Assembly: GCF_937976295.1 (NCBI RefSeq) | Contig: NZ_CALJRY010000241.1 | Span: 1 to 24,351 of the forward strand | From: an uncultured Rothia sp. | GTDB taxonomy: Bacteria; Actinomycetota; Actinomycetes; Actinomycetales; Micrococcaceae | DNA: 24,351 nucleotides | Direction of reading: 5' to 3' | Shown here: one piece after another, positions 1 through 7,343 of the stretch | How positions within the stretch are numbered: the stretch's first letter is position 1 | How the letters are laid out: each line of letters opens with the position of its first letter | The notes under the pieces: generated by a model | What the model saw: only the letters and a program-made list of their open reading frames with translations | Told to the model about the DNA's origin: nothing | Databases searched by the model: none | Position numbers and translations under genes: made by a program

Positions 1-1057
1 GTTCAACTCGGGCATGGCCCAGCGCATCATGGCCTCGGGCGCCTACCCGGAGGACCTGCCCCTGGAGAACCGCATCGTGTCGCGTTCCATCCAGTCGGCT
101 CAGCACCAGGTGGAGGCCCGTAACTTCGAGATCCGTAAGAACGTCCTGAAGTACGACGACGTGATGACGGGTCAGCGCGAGACCATCTACGGTGAGCGCC
201 GCAGGGTCCTGGAGGGCGAGGACATGAAGCCGCAGCTGCGGTCCTTCATGGAGTCTCTCGTCACGGGCCTGGTGGACGAGGCCGTGGCTGACAAGCCGGT
301 TGACGAGTGGGATCTGCGTGCTCTGTGGGAGAATCTGCGCGGCTACTACCCGCCGTCGGTCACCCTCGAGGAGGTCGAGGAGGAGCACGGTGGCAGGAAC
401 TCCCTGATCCGCGACGACCTGGTGAACGAGCTGGTGGGTGATATCCACGCCGTCTACGAAGACACGGAGGATCGCCTGAACGCGAACCCGTTGGCGCAGG
501 CGCAGCTGGGCGAGGAACCCATGCGCACGCTTGAGCGTCGCGTCGTCATCTCCGTGGTGGACCGCCTGTGGCGTGAGCACCTCTACGAGATGGACTACCT
601 GAAGGAAGGCATCGGCCTGCGTGCGATGGGTCAGCGCGACCCGCTCGTCGAGTACAAGGACGAGGGCGCTCAGATGTTCCAGGCGATGGTCGAGCGCATC
701 CGCGAGGAGTCCGTCCAGCAGGTGTTCTCCTACGCTAAGCAGTTCGAGCGTGCCCTGGCTGCCGCCGAGGAAGAAGCGGGTGGCTCGATCGCCAGCGCGT
801 CCGTTGCTCCGGCTGAGGTTTCCGAGGCGAGCGCCGAGCCCAGCGTCGAAGAGGTTGCCGCCGCCGAGTCCGCCGCCTCCGAGGCCGCGCGCGAGGCCGT
901 TGCGCATGCCCGCTCCGTCATGGGCAACGTGGGACGACAGAAGGCGCCGAGCCGCGTGAGCTACAGCTCCGCCGAGGGCAGCGCCTCCGGCGCTTCGCCG
1001 TCTGGCGGCAACCGCGCCGAGCGTCGCGCGGCCGCCAAGAAGCGTCGCCGTCGCTGA
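1..1057 (+). CDS. secA: SecA preprotein translocase ATPase, C-terminal part (5' end outside window)
   Basis: The reading frame is open from base 2 and enters already inside SecA, so the N-terminal motor domains lie to the left. SecA is the cytoplasmic ATPase that drives unfolded preproteins through SecYEG. Seen here: the MAQRIM...PEDLPLEN segment, the conserved QVEARNFEIRKNVLKYDDV block, the helical wing, and the scaffold segment DRLWREHLYEMDYLKEGI...GQRDPLVEYK. After about residue 255 of this fragment the tail becomes Ala/Ser/Glu-rich and ends in a run of Lys/Arg. The Cys-containing zinc SEC-C motif found in many SecA proteins is absent, as in many actinobacterial SecA1 proteins. The gene converges on the HisN-like gene, and their 3' ends overlap by 140 bases. 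The identification is secure. Confidence 0.97.
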   Translation, partial: FNSGMAQRIMASGAYPEDLPLENRIVSRSIQSAQHQVEARNFEIRKNVLKYDDVMTGQRETIYGERRRVLEGEDMKPQLRSFMESLVTGLVDEAVADKPVDEWDLRALWENLRGYYPPSVTLEEVEEEHGGRNSLIRDDLVNELVGDIHAVYEDTEDRLNANPLAQAQLGEEPMRTLERRVVISVVDRLWREHLYEMDYLKEGIGLRAMGQRDPLVEYKDEGAQMFQAMVERIREESVQQVFSYAKQFERALAAAEEEAGGSIASASVAPAEVSEASAEPSVEEVAAAESAASEAAREAVAHARSVMGNVGRQKAPSRVSYSSAEGSASGASPSGGNRAERRAAAKKRRRR

Positions 1058-1964
1058 CGTTGTGCGATAACGGGTGAGGGGTTCTCGATAGAACCCAGTG
1101 CACACCGGAGACTGAAACACCCGAGTGCTCGGGCAAATCACCCTCCAGGGTGGAGGCGACGCCGCCAGCCTCGCGAATCAGCGGCAGTAGCGCCGCCATC
1201 TCGTAGAAAGACAGGGATGCGTCCACGACGGTGTCTACGGCACCCTCAGCGAGCATACACGCCGCCCAGAACGAACCGTACGCGCGGGAACGACCCACGC
1301 AGTCCAGAAGCTGTACAAGCTCGCCAGAGCGGTCCACAGCGCCTTCAGAGGCCGCCTTCCAGGAGGAGAGGTCGGTGTACGCGGCAGACAGCTGATCCAG
1401 CTGAGTCAGCGAAGACACCTCAAGACGAGTCGCCTGCGCCAAGGACTTACCCGTGTACGCGCCCGAACCGCGAGCAGCCCACCAGCGGCGACCCAGCGCG
1501 GGTGCAGACACCACACCCACCACCGGCTCACCCTGATCCAGCAGAGCAATCAGAGTCGCCCACACGGGCACGCCGCGGCGAAAATTATCCGGCTCAGCAA
1601 TCGGCGCAATCACCCACTGGCGCGACGCCTGACCGTTATAGCCAGCATGCGCACCGGCAATACCGTCACGAGTACGCACACGCGACAGCTGCGCGCGCAG
1701 AAGCTCCTCAACCTCCTGAGCCACACCCGAAGCGTAATCGGCAGGCTCCTGCACCGGCGCCTGCGGTTCCGCGGGCTCCTGAGTAGCCTGCTGCCACGGC
1801 GCCAACGGTGCCGCAGCGGGTGCCGCCTCGGCGGGCTCTATCACCTCGGATGCGGGGGAGAAGACCGGGCGGTCACGGAAACGCATGGCGCTCACACGAT
1901 CGACGCTATCGGCAAGAATATGCGCAAGACGCAAATCGTCGGTGTACTGCTGGGGACGGCTCAT
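918..1964 (-). CDS. HisN/inositol-monophosphatase-family protein with degenerate active site (probable pseudoenzyme)
   Basis: 348 codons, ATG start after an AGAAGAG ribosome site. The fold matches actinobacterial histidinol-phosphatase (HisN): DDLRLAHILADSVDR at the start, GVPVWATLIALLDQGEPVVGV and APALGRRWWAARGSGAY (about 131-170), AEGAVD and MAALLPLIREAGG (about 239-268). The catalytic metal ligands of the family are gone. The DPIDGT.NF motif reads APIAEPDNF (120-128), the GEEFG motif reads GAHAG (104-108), GDFW reads GSFW (230-233) and YDMAAL reads YEMAAL (254-259). The usual region around 30-80 is replaced by a Pro/Ala/Glu-rich linker. The last 45 or so residues are antisense to secA and lie beyond the family's normal end. 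It is third in the aroA-rsgA operon, 81 bases after rsgA. It may be a regulatory or structural pseudophosphatase; activity as HisN is doubtful. Confidence 0.85.
   Translation of the reverse strand: MSRPQQYTDDLRLAHILADSVDRVSAMRFRDRPVFSPASEVIEPAEAAPAAAPLAPWQQATQEPAEPQAPVQEPADYASGVAQEVEELLRAQLSRVRTRDGIAGAHAGYNGQASRQWVIAPIAEPDNFRRGVPVWATLIALLDQGEPVVGVVSAPALGRRWWAARGSGAYTGKSLAQATRLEVSSLTQLDQLSAAYTDLSSWKAASEGAVDRSGELVQLLDCVGRSRAYGSFWAACMLAEGAVDTVVDASLSFYEMAALLPLIREAGGVASTLEGDLPEHSGVSVSGVHWVLSRTPHPLSHNVSDGDASWRPRDARRGCRQTAKRRRRCPRRSCSSRGSAPSVVPRCP
1079..1096 (+). terminator. Weak stem-loop just after secA
   Basis: A 7-bp perfect stem (GGGTTCT/AGAACCC) with a 4-nt loop lies 21 bases past the secA stop codon. 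There is no T-run behind it, so as an intrinsic terminator it is weak. It sits inside the 3' end of the opposing HisN-like gene. Confidence 0.35.
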
Positions 1965-2045
1965 AGTAATGCTCTTCTTCAGTATTCGGTGATGTAGTCA
2001 GCAAAAATGTGTGTGTAGTGCTGTGTGTAATGCAGGGCAGAGAAC

Positions 2046-3173
2046 CTAGACGAGAGCGCCCAGTTCCTTCTCCGAATCGCCCTCTTCAGGAGTCAACAGC
2101 AGCAGCTTACGCAAGGACTCCAGGCGGGCGGGACCGCTCTCACCGGCATGACCGGCAGCAACGTACGCCTCCAGACCGCACTCGGGAGCCTGCGCCGCGT
2201 GAGTACACGCCTTCGGGCAATCCGCCGCACCGGGCGCCAAATCCACGAACGCCTCCACGACGGTCTCCGGCGGCACATGCGCCAGACCGAAAGAACGAAT
2301 ACCCGGAGTGTCAATAATCCAGGTGCCCGGCTCCATCGGCTCACCATTCGCATTCACCGGACGCAACGCCAACGCAGACGAAGAAGTGTGGCGGCCACGG
2401 CCCGTCACCGCGTTCACATGGCCGGTCGCACGCTCGGAGCCGGTCAGCGCATTCACCAGGGTCGACTTACCCACACCCGAATGGCCCAGAAGCACCGACA
2501 CCTGACCCAGCAGCTCCTGCAGAAGCTCCTGAACCGGTGCCGACTCCAAGCCCTTTGCGCCCTCCTGACTCGGCGCCAAACCATCCGAAGAAGAAGACAG
2601 CACAATCTTCAAACCGCTCGCCGCATAGTAATCCAGCAGGTTCTGCGGGTACCGCACATCGGTCTTCGTAATGCACAGAATCGGCTCAATACCGGCATCA
2701 AACGCCGCCACCACGGCACGGTCAATGAAGCCGGTGCGCGGCTCCGGGTTCGCCGCAGCAACCACAATCACCAGCTGCTGAGCATTCGCCACGACCACGC
2801 GCTCCGACGGGTCGGTGTCATCGGCGCTACGGCGCAGAATCGAGGTGCGCTCGCCCAGACGCACAATGCGCGCCAGGGTATCCTTAGCGCCGGAGGTGTC
2901 ACCCACCAGGTCCACAAAGTCGCCGGTCACAATCGCGGTGCGGCGCAGCTCCTTAGCGCGCGCCGCAATGAGGGTACGCTCCTTCTCGGTGCCCTCATCA
3001 ACTACGACCGACCAGCGGCCGCGGTCCACCGTAATGACCCTGCCACGAATCGCTTCCTTGAACGTCGGGCGGTCCTTCGTGCGGGGGCGGGAGCCCTTCT
3101 TGTTCGGGCGCACGCGCACATCCGACTCATCCCATTCGGAGAAATCGCGCACGTTCATGCGGGAAGAACCCAT
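2046..3173 (-). CDS. rsgA: Ribosome small subunit-dependent GTPase A
   Basis: 375 aa. RsgA is a circularly permuted GTPase that binds the 30S subunit late in assembly and helps release maturation factors. Seen: an OB-fold region (about 42-115), the G4 motif TKTD (169-172) before the P-loop GHSGVGKST (230-238), switch region GRGRHTS (258-264) and DTPG (288-291), which is the permuted order typical of the family. The C-terminal zinc finger is intact with Cys319, Cys323, His325 and Cys332. The N-terminus has a basic extension of about 35 residues common in actinobacteria. The ATG directly follows the aroA stop codon (TAAATG), and its GGAGG ribosome site lies inside the end of aroA, so translation of the two is probably coupled. 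Confidence 0.95.
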   Translation of the reverse strand: MGSSRMNVRDFSEWDESDVRVRPNKKGSRPRTKDRPTFKEAIRGRVITVDRGRWSVVVDEGTEKERTLIAARAKELRRTAIVTGDFVDLVGDTSGAKDTLARIVRLGERTSILRRSADDTDPSERVVVANAQQLVIVVAAANPEPRTGFIDRAVVAAFDAGIEPILCITKTDVRYPQNLLDYYAASGLKIVLSSSSDGLAPSQEGAKGLESAPVQELLQELLGQVSVLLGHSGVGKSTLVNALTGSERATGHVNAVTGRGRHTSSSALALRPVNANGEPMEPGTWIIDTPGIRSFGLAHVPPETVVEAFVDLAPGAADCPKACTHAAQAPECGLEAYVAAGHAGESGPARLESLRKLLLLTPEEGDSEKELGALV

Positions 3174-4664
3174 TTAGAAGACCTCCTGGTCGGCGGTAAC
3201 GTCAGAGGTAGAAGTGCCGGCCTGCCATTGCGCCAGCATGTCCTCCCACATTGCGGTAAATTCGGGCATGGTCTTAGCCACGGTGGCTACGTTCTGCACC
3301 ACCACATTGGTGCGGCGCAGACCAATAATCGCCGCGAAGGTTGCCATACGGTGATCGTCGTAGGTGCGCGCCAGAACCTGCGCAGCCTCAGCGGTAGCGG
3401 GGATGGGCGCCTGAATCACCAGCGAATCGGCGGTGTCGTGGGCGCTGCCGCCCAGACGGTTAATCTCAGCGGCGAGCGCTGCGAGGCGGTCCGTCTCATG
3501 ACCGCGCAGATGCGCAATACCGGTCAGCTCAACGCGGCCCTTCACGAAAGCGCAGGCAGCCGCCATGGTCGGCGCCAACTCACCACCGGCAGACAGGTCA
3601 AAGGAGAAATCGCCCTCGGGAAGCTGCGCCGGACCGGTCACGGTCAATTGGCCCTCAGCGTAGCTCACCCGGGCACCCAGCGCGGGCAGAAGCTCACGCC
3701 ACATATCGCCCACCTGGGTCGTACCCGCCGAAGAATCAGCAGCGGGCGCTGGCCAGTGAGGAATAGTCACCGACTCGCCGGTGACCACGGCGGCGGCAAG
3801 GAACGGACCGGCATTCGAAAGGTCCGGCTCAATGGTCATCTCAAAGCCGGAGAAAGAACCGGGGTGAACCGTCCAACGGTACTCGCCGCTCTCTGCTTCG
3901 TTGCCTTGGTTCGGGTAGTGCTCCTGCACCTCGATACCCATCTGACGTAGCGCCTCCACGGTCATCTGAATGTGCGGGATGGACGGCACCGAAGAGCCCT
4001 CGTGCACCAGCACCATGCCCTGCGGCAGGCGAGGCGCCATCAGCAGCAGAGCCGAAACGAACTGGGACGACGCCGAAGCATCAATACGAACCACGGGCGC
4101 CTCAGAGACACCTTCCGCGCTCGCCAGACCGGGGGAGCGCAGCACGAAGGGCAGAGCGTTCTCGCCCTGCTCACAATCCACCTGCACACCCAGCTGACGC
4201 AGACCCTCCAGAACCGGGCCCATCGGACGCTGACGAGCGTGCGGGTCACCGTCAAAAGCGAACTCACCCGGCAGCAGCGCCGCCAGGGCGGGCACAAAAC
4301 GCATCACGGTACCGGCAAGACCGCACTCAATCGACACCGCGTGCGGCTGAGCGGAGGAAGCCTGAGCAAAGTTGAGGGGAGTGACCCGCACATCCGGACC
4401 GAACGGCGAATCGGTCGGCAGCAGCTCAACGCCCGCACCCAGCTGGCGCAGCGCCTCAATCATCAGCGCCGAATCGCGCGAATGCAGAGGCGCACGCAAA
4501 TACGAGGGAGAATCAGCCAGAGCGGCAAGCAGCAGATAACGGTTCGTGAGCGACTTAGAACCCGGAATATGCACCAGCGCGTTCTTGCCAGCGGCTTTGC
4601 TGGAGGCGGGTGCCAGGGGAGCGGGCCAATCACCGGGGGAAAGCTGCACTGCTGCGTCGCTCAT
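3174..4664 (-). CDS. aroA: 3-phosphoshikimate 1-carboxyvinyltransferase (EPSP synthase)
   Basis: 496 aa, longer than the usual 430 or so. It joins phosphoenolpyruvate to shikimate-3-phosphate in the shikimate pathway to aromatic amino acids. Motifs: PGSKSLTNRYL near residues 34-44 (Lys and Ser bind substrate), GLAGTVMRF, HARQRPMGP, SSQFVSALLL, EPDLSNAGPF, and the C-terminal HETDRL and DDHRMA segments with KTMPEF near the end. The extra length lies in short acidic/Ala-rich loops and a C-terminal tail. The start follows an AGAAGAGG ribosome site. It is the first gene of the aroA-rsgA-HisN-like operon, downstream of sigR-rsrA but separated from rsrA by 233 bases containing a stem-loop and a candidate -10 element, so it probably has its own promoter. 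Confidence 0.96.
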   Translation of the reverse strand: MSDAAVQLSPGDWPAPLAPASSKAAGKNALVHIPGSKSLTNRYLLLAALADSPSYLRAPLHSRDSALMIEALRQLGAGVELLPTDSPFGPDVRVTPLNFAQASSAQPHAVSIECGLAGTVMRFVPALAALLPGEFAFDGDPHARQRPMGPVLEGLRQLGVQVDCEQGENALPFVLRSPGLASAEGVSEAPVVRIDASASSQFVSALLLMAPRLPQGMVLVHEGSSVPSIPHIQMTVEALRQMGIEVQEHYPNQGNEAESGEYRWTVHPGSFSGFEMTIEPDLSNAGPFLAAAVVTGESVTIPHWPAPAADSSAGTTQVGDMWRELLPALGARVSYAEGQLTVTGPAQLPEGDFSFDLSAGGELAPTMAAACAFVKGRVELTGIAHLRGHETDRLAALAAEINRLGGSAHDTADSLVIQAPIPATAEAAQVLARTYDDHRMATFAAIIGLRRTNVVVQNVATVAKTMPEFTAMWEDMLAQWQAGTSTSDVTADQEVF

Positions 4665-4736
4665 ACATCCTCTTCTGGTTCAAATCATGGGGAAAGCGCA
4701 GAATCAGAGACGCTGCGCCGGTTGATGTCTACCCCT

Positions 4737-4742
4737 ATTCTA
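4737..4742 (-). promoter_or_regulatory. Candidate -10 box for aroA operon
   Basis: On the minus strand this reads TAGAAT, about 73 bases upstream of the aroA start and downstream of the rsrA stem-loop. No good -35 hexamer is visible at 16-18 bases, so the call rests on the -10 and the position alone. Confidence 0.3.
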
Positions 4743-4814
4743 CCGGTTGAGGGTTTGCGAGCCGCTGAGGGCTGTCGCGCTGAGACAGACAGCGCGAACC
4801 AACCAATACGCAGG

Positions 4815-4846
4815 AAGGCGGCGCACCGTTATTGGTGCACCGCCTT
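4815..4846 (-). terminator. Stem-loop terminator after rsrA
   Basis: A long stem AAGGCGG..GCACC / GGTGC.CCGCCTT with one bulge and a 6-nt loop lies about 50 bases past the rsrA stop. It has no long T-run on the minus strand, so termination may be partial. Confidence 0.55.
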
Positions 4847-4897
4847 CACGCATCGTCAGTTTTCTGTCCCCTCAGCGAGGCAACAGCTTGGGGAAGT

Positions 4898-5209
4898 TTA
4901 GAGCTTTGCCTCGGCGCAGAATTTCTGCACATCCTGCAGCAGACGCACCTTCAGCTGCTCGGGCGCCTGCTGAGCGCACGAAGAACGCATCTTCTCACGA
5001 ATCATCAGCTCAAAGTCCTTCACATCCTCGCACTCGGAGCAGGCATTCAGATGCGCCTGAATCGTGCGCAACTGCTCGGGGCTCAGCTCCCTATCGAGGA
5101 ATTCGTAGAGGTGCTTGAGGGTTGCCGAGCAGGGCTGACCGCCGCAATCCTCCAGCGGCTCGGAAGCGGCGGCTTCGGGGACGGAAGAATTCTTGTCTGT
5201 GCTTGACAT
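4898..5209 (-). CDS. rsrA: Zinc-binding anti-sigma factor of the RsrA/RshA family (mycothiol-system anti-SigR)
   Basis: 103 aa from the ATG preceded by AAAGGA at 7-base spacing; an in-frame ATG five codons upstream overlaps that ribosome site and is unlikely. RsrA-type proteins hold an ECF sigma factor inactive until a zinc-linked thiol is oxidised. Seen: the HxxxCxxC zinc motif (AHLNACSEC, middle of the protein), an upstream Cys pair (DCGGQPC) supplying the other redox ligand, and the HLYEFLDRELSPEQ helix typical of the family. A later Cys-Cys pair found in Streptomyces RsrA appears here as a single Cys (SSC). The gene lies 87 bases after the sigR stop, the standard sigma/anti-sigma order. 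Confidence 0.88.
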   Translation of the reverse strand: MSSTDKNSSVPEAAASEPLEDCGGQPCSATLKHLYEFLDRELSPEQLRTIQAHLNACSECEDVKDFELMIREKMRSSCAQQAPEQLKVRLLQDVQKFCAEAKL

Positions 5210-5296
5210 CGGAGTTCCTTTCATACTGAAGGTATAAAGCGTTAGGGGAGTCTAGCCTCAACCTCATTGGGCCAGCTCACGTGTAGAAGAGCGGAG

Positions 5297-6061
5297 CTAA
5301 GAATCCGCAGGCGCCTCATCCGCAGATGCCTTGGAACGAGAGCCCGCCGGCGGGGACTTTACGCCCTCGGCTGCCTTAGTGCCCTTAGCGCCCTTGGTAG
5401 CCTTTGCAGGTTGCGCCTTAGCGCTCGCCTTTGCAGCGGCTTTCGCCTCAGCCTTCGCTTCTACCTTTGCGATGGTCGACGGGCGCAGACCGTTCTCACG
5501 CGCATAATCGAGCAGCTTCTCACGCAGAATCCGGCGGCCACGATGCAGACGAGACATCACCGTGCCCATGGGGATATCCAGAATCTCCGCAATATCCTTG
5601 TACGCGAACCCCTCCACATCGGAGTAGTACACCACCATGCGGAAATCCTCAGACAGCTCGTTCAGAGCCTCACGAACCTCCGTATTCGGCAGGGCGCTCA
5701 GCGCCTCCGCCTCAGCAGAACGCAGACCCACCGCATCATGCTCACCGGCCTGAGCCAGCTGCCAATCCTCCACCGTCTCACCCTGAGACTGCTGCGGCTC
5801 ACGCTGACGCTTACGGTACAGGTTGATGTACGTATTCGTCAGGATGCGGTACAGCCACGCCTTCAGGTTCGTACCCTCAGTGAACTGGTGGTACGAGGCA
5901 AAAGCCTTCATATAGGTTTCCTGCACCAAGTCTTCAGCATCGGCAGAGTTGCGGCTCATCCGCAGGGCAGCAGCGTAGAGCTGATCCACATACTGCATAG
6001 CGTCCGCAGTAAAGCGTTCGCGCAGCTCGCGGGTATCTACCGCGGTGTTGGTTTCAGCCAT
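5297..6061 (-). CDS. sigR: ECF RNA polymerase sigma factor, SigR/SigH type (thiol-oxidative stress)
   Basis: 254 aa, ATG start after GGAGAAAC. Region 2 spans about residues 25-90 (AEDLVQETYMKAFASYHQF, NLKAWLYRILTNTYIN) and region 4 about 130-183 (ELSEDFRMVVYYSDVEGFAYKDIAEIL, GTVMSRLHRGRR). These match the SigR/SigH group that turns on thioredoxin, mycothiol and protein-quality genes under disulfide stress. From about residue 195 a tail of roughly 60 residues follows, rich in Ala and Lys with repeated KAEAKA-like steps, which is not part of the sigma fold. Immediately downstream is the matching RsrA-type anti-sigma gene. A good SigR-type promoter (GGAATA-N16-cGTT) stands in front of the gene, implying positive autoregulation. 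Confidence 0.92.
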   Translation of the reverse strand: MAETNTAVDTRELRERFTADAMQYVDQLYAAALRMSRNSADAEDLVQETYMKAFASYHQFTEGTNLKAWLYRILTNTYINLYRKRQREPQQSQGETVEDWQLAQAGEHDAVGLRSAEAEALSALPNTEVREALNELSEDFRMVVYYSDVEGFAYKDIAEILDIPMGTVMSRLHRGRRILREKLLDYARENGLRPSTIAKVEAKAEAKAAAKASAKAQPAKATKGAKGTKAAEGVKSPPAGSRSKASADEAPADS

Positions 6062-6101
6062 GTTTCTCCTCTACAGGAACGCGCCAGGCGTTCACATCCA
6101 T

Positions 6102-6126
6102 AACGTAGAATTCTTCTCTTTATTCC
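6102..6126 (-). promoter_or_regulatory. SigR/SigH-type promoter upstream of sigR
   Basis: On the minus strand, GGAATA (6126-6121), 16 bases, then cGTT (6105-6102) match the GGAAYA-N16/17-cGTT consensus known for SigH/SigR. The sigR ATG lies about 40 bases further on. Confidence 0.75.
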
Positions 6127-6150
6127 GCAGAATATGCACAAAATCTGCGG
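6125..6150. repeat. Inverted repeat next to the sigR -35 element
   Basis: CCGCAGA at 6125-6131 and TCTGCGG at 6144-6150 form perfect 7-bp arms around a 12-base spacer. One arm touches the SigR -35 box. It could be an operator or a 3' hairpin of the bL37 transcript. Confidence 0.4.
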
Positions 6151-6157
6151 GTAAAGC

Positions 6158-6198
6158 AAAACCCCGGGTCCGAATAAGATCCGAAACGCCGGGGTTTT
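6158..6198 (-). terminator. Intrinsic terminator after the bL37 gene
   Basis: AAAACCCCG / CGGGGTTTT form 9-bp arms. The T-run works in either direction. It lies 20 bases past the bL37 stop and separates that gene from the sigR promoter. Confidence 0.75.
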
Positions 6199-6217
6199 AA
6201 AGTGTATGCAAGATACC

Positions 6218-6292
6218 TTATGCGTTGGGGCGCTTACCGTGGTTTGCGCCGCCCTTACGACGGTCCTTGCGCTTACGACCGCGCTTGCTCAT
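6218..6292 (-). CDS. Ribosomal protein bL37 (24-aa, AURKAIP1/COX24-like)
   Basis: A 24-residue ORF with ATG after a strong AAGGAGG ribosome site (7-base spacing) and a TAA stop. The peptide starts MSKRGRKRKDRRKGGA and ends ANHGKRPNA. It is almost entirely Lys/Arg/Gly, as expected for an RNA-embedded ribosomal peptide. It matches the small bL37 protein first noticed in mycobacterial 50S structures and recorded in many actinobacteria as an AURKAIP1/COX24-domain protein. It has its own terminator (6158-6198). Its leader carries a stem-loop (GCACG..CACC / GGTG.CGTGC, 6320-6345) about 28 bases upstream of the start codon. Linkage to the sigR-rsrA locus fits what is seen in other actinobacteria. 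Length and motif make this secure despite its size. Confidence 0.88.
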   Translation of the reverse strand: MSKRGRKRKDRRKGGANHGKRPNA

Positions 6293-6523
6293 CAGAGCCT
6301 CCTTATAGTGTTCATGGATGCACGCCCCACCTTCGCGGTGCGTGCTCCCTATTACCTGCCCTAGCAGAGGCGGTCACCGAAAACCGGTGGTCCACGCTAT
6401 AAGGGCAACGCCGTCTATTTTTTCATAGAAACGGCATGATTGCATCTTGGAACCGGGATATGAGCTAAAAAACACGAACTTTCTTCGCATCAGCTCACAG
6501 TCCCGTCCCGGGGGAGCGGGCTC

Positions 6524-7123
6524 TTAGCCGTGCTCAGGAATGTTCAGCCAGTTGTACCAGCCGCGGTGCAGAACCAGCCACGCCATCAGACCGTAACCGG
6601 ACTGACCCGGACGACCATCATTCGCAGCAAGATCGTTGCGCCACTGCTCGTGGTGAAGCAGCGGGTTGAACGTATCCACGTACACGTGGTTACGGCGGGT
6701 CACCACATCCGCATACGCCGCCGACAGGTCAGCGATACGGCGGTTACGCTCAGCGTCCAGGGTCGGCGGCGGACCAACAACCAGAACCTTAATGTTGTTC
6801 TGCGACGCCATGTCCACAATGTTCGCCAGGTTCAGGCGCGAACGAGCGCTGGTCAGACCCAAGTCAATGTCAAAGGTCGACGGAGCAATAATGAGGCGGT
6901 TATCAGCACCGGGAACGAAGCGGCGGCGCGCCTCCTCGAACCAGCGCGCATTCAGCTGCTCGCTACCTTCATTGGGGGCGGCAAGGTTATATGCCGCAAT
7001 GGATGCGGTGGTCTGCGGGGTGCGCGCCATAACGCGGCCAAACCAGCCGAGGGTACGGGGGTCGCCAACACCGGCGAGCAGGTCATCGCCGACTGCCACA
7101 ATTCGAATATTGCGTTGCTCCAC
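6524..7123 (-). CDS. SGNH/GDSL-hydrolase-like protein lacking Ser and His of the catalytic triad
   Basis: 199 aa from a GTG start, chosen because the recognisable fold begins right after it (RIVAVGDDLLAGVGDPRTLGWFGRV); an in-frame TTG 15 codons upstream adds only unrelated residues. The order of blocks is that of SGNH esterases: block I (VGDDLLAG, about 9-16), a helix-rich centre with ARSRLNLANIVDMASQ, block III-like VVGPPP, and a C-terminal DLAANDGRPGQSGYGLMAWLVLHRGW segment. In active members block I is GDS and the last block is DGxHP. Here the nucleophile Ser is Asp, and the His is missing (DGRPG). No signal peptide or membrane segment is seen, so it is probably cytoplasmic. It may be a non-catalytic binding protein. 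No partner gene is adjacent; its true function is unknown. Confidence 0.8.
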   Translation of the reverse strand: MEQRNIRIVAVGDDLLAGVGDPRTLGWFGRVMARTPQTTASIAAYNLAAPNEGSEQLNARWFEEARRRFVPGADNRLIIAPSTFDIDLGLTSARSRLNLANIVDMASQNNIKVLVVGPPPTLDAERNRRIADLSAAYADVVTRRNHVYVDTFNPLLHHEQWRNDLAANDGRPGQSGYGLMAWLVLHRGWYNWLNIPEHG

Positions 7124-7259
7124 GGAATTCTTTCTTCTGCAGTATGCGCCCGCCGTGAGAGGCGGCAAGGCACGTGAGTAATAGTCTTTACATCTAGGAT
7201 AAGCGCTTACCGGCCTCTTTTCGAACTTAATACTCTATCCGGCAAGTATCCGAGACTAA

Positions 7260-7305
7260 AAAACCCGTCTGCCCACCAGAAACATCTGACGGGAAGACGG
7301 GTTTT
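7260..7305 (-). terminator. Intrinsic terminator after kgd
   Basis: 11-bp arms AAAACCCGTCT / AGACGGGTTTT, with six T residues following the stem on the minus strand, 39 bases past the kgd stop codon. Confidence 0.88.
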
Positions 7306-7343
7306 GAAGAGCTAAAACCTTAGCAGGTTAGCCGTAGAAGACC

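Noticed and set aside
2148..3950. 600-codon open frame opposite rsgA and aroA
   Set aside because: Spans two recognised genes on the other strand; composition rich in Arg, His and Gln without motifs.
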